This document shows, in pieces, positions 1 to 8,594 of a stretch of DNA of 30,570 nt (positions are counted from its first letter, which is position 1; each line of letters opens with the position of its first letter). The translations under genes were made by a program, and so were the position numbers. Origin of the DNA: Methanothrix sp. (GTDB lineage: Archaea; Halobacteriota; Methanosarcinia; Methanotrichales; Methanotrichaceae). The notes beneath the pieces are model-generated. The model was not told where the DNA came from. It ran no database searches and saw only the letters and a list, made by a program, of their open reading frames with translations. The stretch spans positions 1-30,570 of the forward strand of contig WOYM01000006.1 of NCBI GenBank assembly GCA_011620785.1. The letters are read 5' to 3'.

Positions 1-35
1 GAGTGATCAATCCCTAATGAGATTGGCAGGATGCA

Positions 36-320
36 TCATGATAAATATAAATGAGTGCAGAAGATGGGATACCAGTAACTTCCCGTGGACTCCACAGCAA
101 CTCGCTGACATTTATGATTCAAGATCCAGGATTTAAATTCCAAGAGGCCATCTTGGTTCATCGAAAACCGTTCTTGGAGTTTTAATCCCTTCCTTGATAT
201 CATGGTGGCAACAAGAAAGTCTCGGTGAATATCTGCCCCGCAAACTATTTCATTTTCCATGTTCATGTTACTCATTGCCTGATATGGGCAGATGCTGATC
301 ACTTGTGCGTGCACATTCAC
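36..320 (-). pseudogene. IS110-family transposase, N-terminal fragment
   Basis: The 94 codons match the start of the DEDD-type transposase/recombinase domain of IS110 elements. The first catalytic Asp is visible in CGADIHRDFLVATM (about residues 27-40), and the second acidic residue is in VAVESTGSYWYP (about residues 74-85). Intact IS110 transposases are usually 300-400 residues and carry a C-terminal transposase_20 domain. Here the similarity stops right after YWYP, and about eight unrelated codons lead to a stop near the window's left edge. The fragment is therefore broken and probably inactive. The rest could lie in another frame to the left, outside what can be read here. IS110 elements lack terminal inverted repeats, so the element's end cannot be placed. 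It marks the left flank as a site of past transposition. Confidence 0.75.
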
Positions 321-564
321 ATACGCGTTCTAGGACGCATTTGGGCATACGCATGATCTTGGCTGGTTTTTTGACGGGATCATAGTCCCATAAAAAGGCA
401 CAGCCTTCACTGCACATATCAGGCTTGCCTATGATACGCCTGGTTTTTCATCTTTTGGGCATGATCCCTGCCTGTGGATCATGGTTGTTTTTTGCAATTC
501 TGCAGAGCAGTAGGTCGTGCTCCACGATCAGGATGCTGTGGTGTCTCTCCCCCAGTTGGTCGGT
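321..564. other. non-coding stretch with ATGATC/GATCAT inverted repeats
   Basis: No convincing gene is seen between the IS110 fragment and the MerR remnant. Two inverted repeats built on the same core occur here. CATGATCC (460-467) pairs perfectly with GGATCATG (476-483) across an 8-base loop. A second ATGATC (353-358) pairs with GATCAT (378-383) across a 19-base loop. They may be flanking sequence of the insertion element or operator-like sites. A 59-codon open stretch with several cysteines on the minus strand (268-447) has no recognised relatives and overlaps the transposase frame. Confidence 0.4.
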
Positions 565-1252
565 TCACAGCAAGCGCTCTTTTCTATATGGAATCTGGAT
601 CTCAGTCAACAGCTCCTCCTCTGCCGTCTTGCACGGATCATTAAGGTACAGCTCCCGGATAGGTCCGGCTACCTCCAAACCGGCCCCGGCCATGTACTCG
701 AAGACTGACTGGTAGGACTTGTGGAGTGTGGGATAGCTGCCCTTGTGGATCATCGAAAGCATTCTGGCAGCCGGCAGGCTCTTGACCTCGATTCTTGAAC
801 CTTCACCATCTACCTTTCCCGCAATGGGAAGGGCGACCTCGATGCTGACCTCCTTCTCCGACCAATCGGAGATAGCCTCGGCCTCAACGCTGACATGCTC
901 GTCTCCTCTTTCTCTATCATTCAGCAAGGCCTCGATCCTCTTCAGCCGCAGCATCTCCAACCGGACAGCAGAGAGCCGCCCCTCCATGAGACTGTCAACA
1001 GTATCCCAATCGCCGCAAGCCTCAGCTTGCAGGTATGTCTTCAAGTCCTCAAGTGAGAAGCCAAGGCTGCAGATGGCTTTGATCTTCACCCCCAGTTCCA
1101 TCTGGGAGGATGTGTAGTACCTATAGCCGGTGAAGGGGTCCCTTGCCTCCGGTACCCCCAGGATTTCCTTTCGGTCGTAGTAACGCAAGCGCCCTCTGGG
1201 ATATCCTGGTGATGGCTGAGAACCTGGCTATCGGTATTCGATCGGCTGGCAT
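565..1252 (-). pseudogene. MerR-family regulator with GyrI-like effector domain, frameshifted
   Basis: The long frame (565-1188) begins at RYYDRKEIL and continues DPFTGYRYYT, which is the second helix and wing of a MerR DNA-binding domain. A coiled-coil follows, then a C-terminal GyrI/BmrR-like effector-binding domain (from about residue 100 of the frame, ending in EIQIPY). The missing first helix-turn-helix half is present just upstream in another frame: an ATG at 1252 gives MPADRIPIARFSAITRISQ followed by RAL. Removing one T from the minus-strand GCGCTTGCGTTAC near 1186-1190 joins the two pieces into ...RISQRALRYYDRKEIL, an ordinary MerR N-terminus. The gene therefore carries a one-base insertion, either a real inactivating frameshift or a sequencing error. 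Translation from the TTG at 1188 would give a protein without most of its DNA-binding motif. Confidence 0.8.
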
Positions 1253-1407
1253 TGCTGATTGATATGGTCCCGCCGGTAAATAAATAGGCTGGCAGTCTGC
1301 CCTGGCAAAAGGTTTGAAATGAACCCGACGAAATTAATGGCCGCAAAGCGTCTGCCCGCTCAGCAGATTCAATTGGGCGGCTGCTATCGCAGCCCTGGGG
1401 CAGCGAT

Positions 1408-3033
1408 TCAATCTACCTTCATTTCCGTCTCTTCTGAAAGTGTGCAATTGAGCGCCATATCCCAGGCAGCAATGCGGCATCGCACATTCTGGCCTCTGTG
1501 CTTCTCAAGGTCGATCGCCACTCTTCCACCATTAAGATTGTCGAAGATCCGCTGCACTACAGTCCCATTCACCAGGAGATCGATCCTCGCAAGCTTGTGG
1601 ATGCAGGGAGTGGGCTCAGATGCCGTGTATTCGAACACATAACCGGTGCCCTCTCTCTTGCAGGAGACTAATACGTCCACTGGGGCATTGAAGTCATCCT
1701 GGATCTTTGCATTTCCCCATCCATTCTCGAACGGATAACTCCCGGTCAAGCAGCCTGGATAGTGTTCGCGTAGCCATTGCTTGTGATTGGCAAACGCATC
1801 GAATCCCAACAGGTCGATGTGTGCAGGCTTATTAATCCCTATCCCATCCCGGAATGCTGATTCAAGGAGGGGAACCGAATCCAGCTGGTATCCGCAAAGA
1901 AGCGTCTCGACAGTATCGATTGCAACAGAATCGCTCGAACAGAGAATTGCGTTCACGAGGATAAAATCTGTCTTGGCATCCTTATCTTCCACTTTATTCG
2001 CCGGGCCGCTTCGGTTTCCCGTGAGTGCATCCATGATCACCAGGTCGAATCCTCTTGCACGGTTCATCGCACACAGGTAATCAAGGAACATGCGGATGTC
2101 CCCTGTACCGAATCCATATCCTGCATGCTCCTGTTTTTCAAGGAGGCCGAGCATCGATCCCCAGTGGAGTTTTAGTGCTCCTGTCGTGCCGCAAAATCCA
2201 TGGCTTTTCAGAACGGGTATCCCTATATAAACATCGCAGTATTCTGCCTCACTCTGTGCCTGATCCTTTGTCCGCAGGAACTTGGGGAGCCAAACCTCAC
2301 ACCGTCCCAGTATTGGCTCATCGACAACAGTAAGGAACCGGTCTGACTTCTGGACGGAATCGAGGTTGACCAGCTCGGCCCCGGACCCTCCATCGAGAAT
2401 ACCATCGGCATCATAGTCGTAACAGATATCGTTTGCCTCAACGGAATTTCCTGCACTCCGCTGCAAACGGGCATAATAAAAACTTTGAGGATTATTTTTG
2501 TCGGATGGATTCTTCTCGGGAGTGAAGGTTGCGTCGATTACCTTCAGATCCGCACTGCCGTCAAATCCGATGATCTCTCGCACCTTTCCGGCAACATACC
2601 TTACGATCCTCGGATCCGATATGATACCTCTCCCTTTCTCGCCTGGAAGACCCTGGCTTGGCCCGACGACGTTGACCTTGATGACGACCCTGTCGCCCTT
2701 CTTGATGATCTCTGAAAGGCCTCGTGGGCCCAGCACCTGGGCGATAGCGTCATCGACAAGACGCGGTATCTCGTCGTCCGCAGGTTCCCTGGTCATGCAT
2801 GAAAAACCCACAGTTGGCAGGGGATGATCTGGGAGAATTTTTCGCCTGGTGCTCGTATTGGCGTAAACTGCGGAAATGTCTGTCCCTTGCACACCGGAAA
2901 CCTGGATTTGTCTCATGTCCGCGTTGATCTTTTCCCATCGACGGCTGATATCGCTGGAGTAATGGATGCCGACCGTGGGGGGTATCCTCTCATCAGGACA
3001 GGTGGAAGAGACCGAATTATCAGGGTTGTTCAT
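1408..3033 (-). CDS. DUF362 domain-containing protein
   Basis: This 541-residue protein carries the DUF362 (PF04015) signatures. These are the RVVIKVNVVGPS segment after an N-terminal region of about 120 residues, VYIGIPVLKSHGFCGTTGALK in the middle, and a later DLVIMDALTGNRSGPAN segment. DUF362 proteins have no agreed biochemical role. Some members are fused to ferredoxin domains, but no CxxCxxC cluster is seen here. The C-terminal 80 residues (from about DVLVSCKREG) look like a beta-rich appended domain. The ATG at 3033 is preferred over the in-frame TTG at 3048. A TATA-like ATATTTAAT on the minus strand (about 3068-3076) lies upstream. The gene is transcribed away from the plus-strand membrane-protein gene that starts at 3182. 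Confidence 0.75.
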   Translation of the reverse strand: MNNPDNSVSSTCPDERIPPTVGIHYSSDISRRWEKINADMRQIQVSGVQGTDISAVYANTSTRRKILPDHPLPTVGFSCMTREPADDEIPRLVDDAIAQVLGPRGLSEIIKKGDRVVIKVNVVGPSQGLPGEKGRGIISDPRIVRYVAGKVREIIGFDGSADLKVIDATFTPEKNPSDKNNPQSFYYARLQRSAGNSVEANDICYDYDADGILDGGSGAELVNLDSVQKSDRFLTVVDEPILGRCEVWLPKFLRTKDQAQSEAEYCDVYIGIPVLKSHGFCGTTGALKLHWGSMLGLLEKQEHAGYGFGTGDIRMFLDYLCAMNRARGFDLVIMDALTGNRSGPANKVEDKDAKTDFILVNAILCSSDSVAIDTVETLLCGYQLDSVPLLESAFRDGIGINKPAHIDLLGFDAFANHKQWLREHYPGCLTGSYPFENGWGNAKIQDDFNAPVDVLVSCKREGTGYVFEYTASEPTPCIHKLARIDLLVNGTVVQRIFDNLNGGRVAIDLEKHRGQNVRCRIAAWDMALNCTLSEETEMKVD

Positions 3034-3067
3034 AATAATAATCCTCAAGATTCAATTGGAACAGAAT

Positions 3068-3079
3068 GATTAAATATCT
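3068..3079 (-). promoter_or_regulatory. TATA box for the DUF362 gene
   Basis: The minus strand reads GATATTTAAT about 35-45 bases before the preferred ATG at 3033, a good archaeal TATA box. The same AT-rich block read on the plus strand (TTAAATATC) could also serve the gene starting at 3182, though that spacing is long. Confidence 0.45.
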
Positions 3080-3181
3080 TTCGACCATCAGTAATTCATC
3101 AATTGATCTTCATTGTGCCTTGCACTCAGTTTGCGAGTTATGTCTGGGCACCTGCCCGGGGATTGATGGTGGTGGATTAGA

Positions 3182-4501
3182 ATGAACAACGGGAAACCCC
3201 AGCCGGACTCTCCGGCTCAACGGCAGTTGCAGTCCAATATCACGAAAAAAGCCCAGATCGACCTATCCATCGAAGTGGTCCTCCTGATAGTCGGAGGAGT
3301 CTTTTTTCTCCTATTTGGAGTGCTCCTTTTCCTGATCGATATAGGAGTGCTGCCCTACAGCGAGGGGAGCATGTACGGGATTTTCATGGTTCTCGTATCG
3401 ATGCAGATCATCACAATGGGAAAGACGCCTTTTGGAGACGTCCTCCGCTCATGGCTGGTCGTAGTCATTGGGCTTTTAGCGGCGATGCTCGGGACCCTGG
3501 CCATCTTCTATCCTGTCCACCTGAGCGAGACGATCCGTATAATTGCAGGCTTAATAGTCTTGATCGCAGGAGCCGTGGGGATGCTGCAATTGTTCATTTC
3601 AGAGGATAAGGCCAGAGTGTGGATGAAGGTTCCCGGTATCCTCCAGCAACTGACGGTCGCCTGCGCCCTTGTATATGGAATCGAGATAGTATTAGGGGTT
3701 ATCACTCTTCTTCCAGGCATCATGCCCAATCCGCTAACCGCAGTGTTTCTTCTCATCTTTGGGGCAAGCCTGCTCTTTCTTGCCCGGTGCATCCATATGG
3801 CAGCTCACCAATACCGCTCAACAGAAGGGAAGAGAGTGCTGGAGCCATCCACACCAAAAAGAGGGTTCTTCCTGTTAAAAGAGACATCTTTAACGGTGGG
3901 AAACTCCTTCAACATCTACCAGGGATCTCTCCTGATACTGCTCGGAATCCTGGTCCTATTAATGATTCTTGGAATAATACCCTCTTTTAATTCTGATGGC
4001 CAGCTGGGCCTTCTGCTGCTGCTGACCTCCCTGCAGTTGCTCGCCCTGGGAGAGTTCATGGGAAAAGAGATGAGCAGATCATGGCCAGCGATAGCTTTAG
4101 GGATACTGTTTGCTGCCATAGGATTTTTCTCTTGTATCGTTCCGGGAATCCTGACCGGTGTGATCCAGCCGCTCATCGGATTCCAGAACATCATCTCCGG
4201 AGTGCTGCTCCTTGCCACCAAGATCATCGGTCCAATGTTATATCAGATCAGCCATCCTCCTGCAGAACCGGTTGTCCTCCCCCCCATCGCCAAGCAACTA
4301 ACCCTCGTGCTGACGGTAACCGGGATCGTGACCATCCTCTTTGGCATCAATATGCTTGCACCTCTGCTCCTCCCAGGCCTTTTCGGGATGGTCGCTTATG
4401 CCCTGCTCCTACCTCTTCTCATCATCATCATGGGATTAATGGTGCTGATTTTGGTCGCTATCACCCAGAAATTAAATGGTATGTCAGCGCCATCTCCATA
4501 A
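3182..4501 (+). CDS. Internally duplicated 12-helix membrane protein of unknown function
   Basis: The 439 residues hold about twelve hydrophobic segments in two halves. The first half spans roughly residues 32-205, the second roughly 245-430, and a hydrophilic linker (about 206-240) joins them. The halves align by eye. GVLPYSEGSMYGIFMVLVSM followed by QIITMG in half one matches GIIPSFNSDGQLGLLLLLTS followed by LQLLALG in half two. In both, this is followed by R/E-SW and a helix ending near a Pro (IFYPV and CIVPG). No transporter signature, catalytic motif or signal peptide was recognised. The topology recalls small repeat membrane families such as HdeD/DUF308, but that is only a resemblance. 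ATG at 3182 follows a GGTGG-rich stretch. The gene converges on the SDR gene with only 14 bases between their ends. Confidence 0.7.
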   Translation: MNNGKPQPDSPAQRQLQSNITKKAQIDLSIEVVLLIVGGVFFLLFGVLLFLIDIGVLPYSEGSMYGIFMVLVSMQIITMGKTPFGDVLRSWLVVVIGLLAAMLGTLAIFYPVHLSETIRIIAGLIVLIAGAVGMLQLFISEDKARVWMKVPGILQQLTVACALVYGIEIVLGVITLLPGIMPNPLTAVFLLIFGASLLFLARCIHMAAHQYRSTEGKRVLEPSTPKRGFFLLKETSLTVGNSFNIYQGSLLILLGILVLLMILGIIPSFNSDGQLGLLLLLTSLQLLALGEFMGKEMSRSWPAIALGILFAAIGFFSCIVPGILTGVIQPLIGFQNIISGVLLLATKIIGPMLYQISHPPAEPVVLPPIAKQLTLVLTVTGIVTILFGINMLAPLLLPGLFGMVAYALLLPLLIIIMGLMVLILVAITQKLNGMSAPSP

Positions 4502-4515
4502 CGCGTCTTTCTCGG

Positions 4516-5334
4516 TTAGACGACCCACTCACCGCTCCTGCGCTTGCGGGCCACATCGAGCAGATATGCGTCCGTACCCTCTGCGGCCTTGGGATTGAAG
4601 CAATTGGTGGCGCCTTCGACATCAGCATCATCGCCCAGCACGAGACGGTCTCTCCTCGCGACTCCTTCTAAGATTCTCTTCACCGACTGCTCGGCAGTCT
4701 GAGCGCCTTTCGGTGGCTCAATGCCGCCAGCTGCCCAGATACCAGTTTTCGTTGTGCCAGGCGTTGCCGAGGTGAAGCAGATATTCTCATCCCAATACTC
4801 ATAACGAAGAGCCAGAGTTAAACCGTTCAATGCGGCTTTTGTCGCTGAATACATCGACTGCTGAGCCATGGGGGAAAACGCGATGCCTGATATCACATTT
4901 ATGATATGGCCGCCGCCTTGTGCTCGCATGATCGGAATTGCGGCACGTATGCCGTAGACGGCGCTATAAAAGTTGATCGCAAAAGCCTTCTCCCAAGTCT
5001 CGTTGGTCTGTTCCTCAAATAGACCACTCAAACCCACTCCTGCGTTGTTGAAGAGGATATCTATACGCCCTTCGCCGAAGGCTGCAGATTTGGCGATCAA
5101 ATCCTTTACGCTTTCCTCGCTGGTAACGTCACACATCAAGCCGAGCACTTTGCCCGGATATTCTCCTTCGAGCCGGGCTCTCTCCCGTTCGAGCTTCTCC
5201 TTATTGATGTCGGCCAGGATGACCTTGTTGGCGCTATAGGCCAGCATCGCCTCGCAGAGAGCCAGCCCAATTCCTGATGCGCCACCAGTAACGACAGCTA
5301 CCTTGTTCTCATAGTACTTTTTCGTCTCACTCAT
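4516..5334 (-). CDS. Short-chain dehydrogenase/reductase (classical SDR)
   Basis: This 272-residue NAD(P)-dependent oxidoreductase has classical SDR motifs in order: TGGASGIG (nucleotide loop, about residues 16-23), CDVT (about 67-70), NNAGVG (about 97-102), the Ser of INVISGIA, and the catalytic YSATK. An acidic residue after the second strand (VILADINKEK) favours NAD(H). The substrate is unknown. The ATG is preceded by GGGAGGAG at good spacing. It is the last gene of a minus-strand operon, 27 bases after the acetoacetate-decarboxylase-family gene. The arrangement suggests it reduces or oxidises a keto/hydroxy group on a substrate also handled by the flavoprotein encoded at 6268-8211. Confidence 0.85.
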   Translation of the reverse strand: MSETKKYYENKVAVVTGGASGIGLALCEAMLAYSANKVILADINKEKLERERARLEGEYPGKVLGLMCDVTSEESVKDLIAKSAAFGEGRIDILFNNAGVGLSGLFEEQTNETWEKAFAINFYSAVYGIRAAIPIMRAQGGGHIINVISGIAFSPMAQQSMYSATKAALNGLTLALRYEYWDENICFTSATPGTTKTGIWAAGGIEPPKGAQTAEQSVKRILEGVARRDRLVLGDDADVEGATNCFNPKAAEGTDAYLLDVARKRRSGEWVV

Positions 5335-5361
5335 TCTCTCTCCTCCCTTCGAAAATCGCTA

Positions 5362-6231
5362 TTAGTATTGTCCATAACGCTGATGGCCCTTGCAGATGGT
5401 CGAGCGGTCGTAACGACCGGCGAACAGGTAGCTGAAGAGGTCATCCGATTCCTTTTCCTCGAATCTCGCCAGTGCATGCGTCCCTCGAACCCAGTTGGAA
5501 TTGATGGAGTATGCGGCACCCAGTGGCTTGACGACGACCAGCTCCGACCATGGGTCGTCCAGCGACGGCTCCATCGAAATCGATTTTATGCTGGCAGCCT
5601 CCCAGCTCCTGTAGTCCGTAACGCTGTCGTATCCGAGGAGGGTGGCGTTTTGCAGGATCACATTGTCGTCTTTGCCCGAACAGATGTCGTATTTGAATAG
5701 AAAACAGTAGCCGTCTGCGCTCGCACCGGGGACGAGATCTGCGAATCCAGCCTCCATTAGCGGCTCGTTATAGCTTCCAATCTCTATCTCGGCCTCGAAG
5801 ATGCGCCTGCCCTTTGCCTCTACCACTACGTGTGCGATATCGTCATTTCGCTCAACAACGATCTTCTCGCACATCTTCTTGGGAAGCCCCGACATCTCGC
5901 GACCGGAGAGCAGCCCCATCTGCGCGCCCGGCCCGCTCAGCTGCAGGTTGCAGAAATAAAGCCCGGTATGCTCTTTGAACCGAGCACCAAGTATTCCGAT
6001 GCCGGCTTCCATATACCATGGGGCGAAAGTTGGTTCCCTGATGTTAACGAAGTAGGAGTAGACTTGAGGATGCTCGGGATCGATCAATTCCAGTTGCGGC
6101 GGCAGCACATGTCGCGCGACCTTTGGATCGGTCTCCCAGAAGATGTAGAGCCCTTCCTCCTCGTTCATCGCAGCTCCCTTCATAAAAGCGTTGAGCTTTT
6201 CTCGTTCGATGAAATAGCTTCCGTTTTTCAT
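5362..6231 (-). CDS. Acetoacetate decarboxylase-family protein
   Basis: At 289 residues this has the expected length and the family's active-site segment REMSGLPKKM (about residues 111-120). The Lys-Lys pair at about 118/119 corresponds to the Schiff-base lysine and its pKa-tuning neighbour in clostridial acetoacetate decarboxylase (K115/K116). The family (ADC-like superfamily) includes true decarboxylases as well as aldolase-dehydratases and enzymes on larger ketoacids, so acetoacetate is not assured. A GAGGG ribosome binding site precedes the ATG. The gene sits between the OYE-like flavoprotein gene (36 bases upstream from its stop) and the SDR gene (27 bases downstream), so the three are very probably cotranscribed. 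Such enzymes are not part of known core methanogen metabolism. Confidence 0.85.
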   Translation of the reverse strand: MKNGSYFIEREKLNAFMKGAAMNEEEGLYIFWETDPKVARHVLPPQLELIDPEHPQVYSYFVNIREPTFAPWYMEAGIGILGARFKEHTGLYFCNLQLSGPGAQMGLLSGREMSGLPKKMCEKIVVERNDDIAHVVVEAKGRRIFEAEIEIGSYNEPLMEAGFADLVPGASADGYCFLFKYDICSGKDDNVILQNATLLGYDSVTDYRSWEAASIKSISMEPSLDDPWSELVVVKPLGAAYSINSNWVRGTHALARFEEKESDDLFSYLFAGRYDRSTICKGHQRYGQY

Positions 6232-6267
6232 TACAGACCCTCTTTAGTTCTTCCATTCCGATTGTTG

Positions 6268-8211
6268 TCAGGATTCAAAGACGAATGCCCTACCATATGC
6301 TTCCTGTGTCGCCTCAAGAATCCTTCCTCCGCGGTTTGCGTCTCCAATGATATGCACCTGTGCAAAAACATCCTTGAAGGCCTTCACCACCTCTTTTCTG
6401 GGTTGGACTCCGAGCGCCAAGATGATAGTCTCGGCATTGACGAAGACCTTCTCGCCATCAGCCAAGCGCTCCAAGACAACTCCATCCTCGGCTATCTCCA
6501 AGGCCTTATGTCCGAGCATATAGGCCGGCCCATATTCTGAAAGCCGCCGTTTGATATCAATTAGGACCATGATGGGAACGCCCTGGCCGATTTCATGCAG
6601 CATATCGACAATCGTTGTCCGGTGCCCGGCCTTCAGCACAACCTCCGCAGTCTCAAGTCCGGTCATTCCCGAGCCGAGGATAATGCAATCGCCTTTGAGC
6701 TGGGCTTTTCCGATGAGCACATCCTCGGCAGTGACGACATTTTTTCCATCGATGCCAGGGATGGGCGGCATCGAGGCTATAGCGCCGCAGGCTACGAAAA
6801 TCCCGCAGGGCGATAGGGCCTTGACCTTCTCGACAGTTGCCTCCTCACCCATCCGCAGCTCGATATCGCTCGCAGAAACCTGCGCAATCAATCCGTCCAC
6901 TAGCCTTGTTATCTTTTCCTTGCCCACTCCCTTGTCGGCGATGTTCAGAGTGCCTCCTAAACGTTTTGCCGGATCGAAGAGCACGACATGAAACCCGCGT
7001 CTATCGAGAAGCAACGCTGCCTCGATGCCGGCAGGTCCACCACCAACGACCACGACCGTTCGCTCTTGGCCGTTGTGTTTTGGATTCTCGAACTCCCGCT
7101 CCCTTCCCAGTTTTGGATTTACTGCGCATTTGACGTGGCGTTGGCTCTCTATCTCCTGGAAGCAGGAGAGGCAGCCAATGCATTTGCGTATTGTCTGGGC
7201 CTTTCCCGCTTGGGCCTTGTTGCACCATTCCGGGTCTGCCAGATGCCCGCGGGCCACTCCGACGAAATCGCAGCACCCTTCGACAAGTATCTCTTCGGCT
7301 ACATCGGGCTCCTTGATGTTGCAGACCGCTATGATCGGAATGTTCACGTGCTTCTTTATCTCAGCAGCCATATATCTCTTCCAACCCTGCTCGTAGGTGC
7401 CGGGCTCTATGCAGGCGCAGACCTCAGGGCTTCCTGGAATGGTGCAGCTCACATCGATGAAGTCGACTCCAGCCTCCTCCAAAACCTCGCAGATCCTGCA
7501 GCTTTCCTCGAGGTCATTCCCCTCTTTTCCCAGGAACTCCTCGACGGAAAGCCGTACGCCTATCGGGAAGTCGACTCCGCACTGCTCGCGGATGCCTCTG
7601 ATAATATCAAGCAGAAAACGCATTCGGTTCTTTAAGCTGCCACCGTAGTCGTCAGTTCGTTTGTTCAGATATGGCGAAAGAAAGCTGTTGATCAAATAGC
7701 CGTGTGCACCATGCAGCAGGACGCCGTCAGCGCCTGCCATCTTGGTGAACAATGCACCGGAGATGAAGGCGGATTCGATTTTCGCTATTTCTTCAACCTC
7801 GAGTGCGCGTGGTGTCTCATGAGCGGCAGGTGATTTGACTGCCGATGCTGCGACTATGGGCTCGCCGCCGATGGCAGAAGATCCCTGGCCACCCGGGTGG
7901 TGGAGCTGGATGAATATCTTTGTGCCGTACTTGTGCACGACATCCACGAGGCGTGCCAATCCAGCAACGTCAGCGAGGTTTCGCGCTGCCAGCTGGCAGG
8001 TCATGGCCGCTCCTGCACCATCGAGCACACGGCAGAGCTCACTCTCGATGAGACCGACACCACCTTTAGCCCGCGCCTCATAGTAGGCTATGATGTCGTC
8101 GTTGACGCCTCCCCCTGGCGCTGCAATTACCGTACCCATCGGCGTCATCACAACCCGGTTCTTGATCTCGACCCGACCAATGCGCCCCGTGCTGAACAGT
8201 CTCCCGTACAT
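6268..8211 (-). CDS. FMN/FAD/4Fe-4S NADH:flavin oxidoreductase (2,4-dienoyl-CoA reductase/OYE-like)
   Basis: This is a three-domain enzyme of about 647 residues. The N-terminal old-yellow-enzyme TIM barrel binds FMN (starting LFSTGRIGRVEIKNRVVMTP, with LLHGAHGYLINSFLSP and RTDDYGGS). A four-cysteine iron-sulfur site follows (CIGCLSC, then a fourth Cys eleven residues later in HVKCAVNP). The C-terminus has two Rossmann modules (VVVVGGGPAGIEAA; IILGSGMTGLETAE). This architecture matches E. coli FadH, trimethylamine dehydrogenase and the bacterial bile-acid enzymes BaiCD/BaiH, which reduce enone or dienoyl double bonds. The ATG at 8211 fits the family start. A GTG at 8223 in frame is an alternative. 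It is the first gene of the three-gene minus operon. Confidence 0.85.
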   Translation of the reverse strand: MYGRLFSTGRIGRVEIKNRVVMTPMGTVIAAPGGGVNDDIIAYYEARAKGGVGLIESELCRVLDGAGAAMTCQLAARNLADVAGLARLVDVVHKYGTKIFIQLHHPGGQGSSAIGGEPIVAASAVKSPAAHETPRALEVEEIAKIESAFISGALFTKMAGADGVLLHGAHGYLINSFLSPYLNKRTDDYGGSLKNRMRFLLDIIRGIREQCGVDFPIGVRLSVEEFLGKEGNDLEESCRICEVLEEAGVDFIDVSCTIPGSPEVCACIEPGTYEQGWKRYMAAEIKKHVNIPIIAVCNIKEPDVAEEILVEGCCDFVGVARGHLADPEWCNKAQAGKAQTIRKCIGCLSCFQEIESQRHVKCAVNPKLGREREFENPKHNGQERTVVVVGGGPAGIEAALLLDRRGFHVVLFDPAKRLGGTLNIADKGVGKEKITRLVDGLIAQVSASDIELRMGEEATVEKVKALSPCGIFVACGAIASMPPIPGIDGKNVVTAEDVLIGKAQLKGDCIILGSGMTGLETAEVVLKAGHRTTIVDMLHEIGQGVPIMVLIDIKRRLSEYGPAYMLGHKALEIAEDGVVLERLADGEKVFVNAETIILALGVQPRKEVVKAFKDVFAQVHIIGDANRGGRILEATQEAYGRAFVFES

Positions 8212-8223
8212 ATGCTTCAACAC

Positions 8224-8594
8224 CCATCGTGGAAATTATTGAGCATTTTGCGATGAAGAATTGGCATGCTGTCTTGGTTCTGTGAGCTATTCGAGGCTAA
8301 TTCTCGAAATTTTGTAATCTGCATCATGACATAATCCATTATATGTTCTTCAATTCATCATAGATTAGCTTGTCGATTAATATTAGGAATCGGACACTGA
8401 ATAGGCAGGCGCACGTTGGCGAGCAGATGGCTGCGATGCGAAAAGTTGTTGCAGCTTGGGCCTCCTAAAGCTAAGTTTCATTGATATGTACCCTGGGATT
8501 ATGCTGGCGAGCTGGGCATAGTGCTCAACCGGACGGCTGATCCCACCAAGATGGCTGAGGAATTATTCGCTAGAGTTATGGGGATGATCTGACC
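8224..8594. other. 371-base intergenic stretch with gene debris and a small hairpin
   Basis: No intact gene is seen. The part near 8330-8350 holds an AT-rich TATA-like element on the minus strand (CATATAATGG), about 130 bases before the flavoprotein start. A short inverted repeat TTCGAG/CTCGAA (8290-8295 and 8303-8308) lies between them. From about 8397 onward the plus strand reads like decayed coding sequence, described separately. Confidence 0.5.
8480..8591 (+). pseudogene. C-terminal remnant of an unidentified gene
   Basis: After a stop near 8483-8485 the plus strand stays open to TGA at 8589-8591. It encodes YVPWDYAGELGIVLNRT followed by ADPTKMAEELFARVMGMI, which has protein-like composition and amphipathic helix character typical of a C-terminus. 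Just upstream, in another frame, NRQAHVGEQMAAMRKVVAAW runs into a stop near 8466-8468. The two pieces may be parts of one frameshifted gene end, but no family could be named. It starts nowhere plausible and has no ribosome binding site. Confidence 0.3.

Noticed and set aside
268..447. Minus-strand open stretch with cysteines (KPDMCSEGCAFLWDYDP) near the IS110 fragment
   Set aside because: It has no start with a ribosome binding site, overlaps the transposase frame, and is interrupted by a stop near 448; not enough to call a gene.
1319..1642. Plus-strand frame of 107 codons opposite the DUF362 gene
   Set aside because: Shadow of the DUF362 gene end, Ser-rich, no domain.
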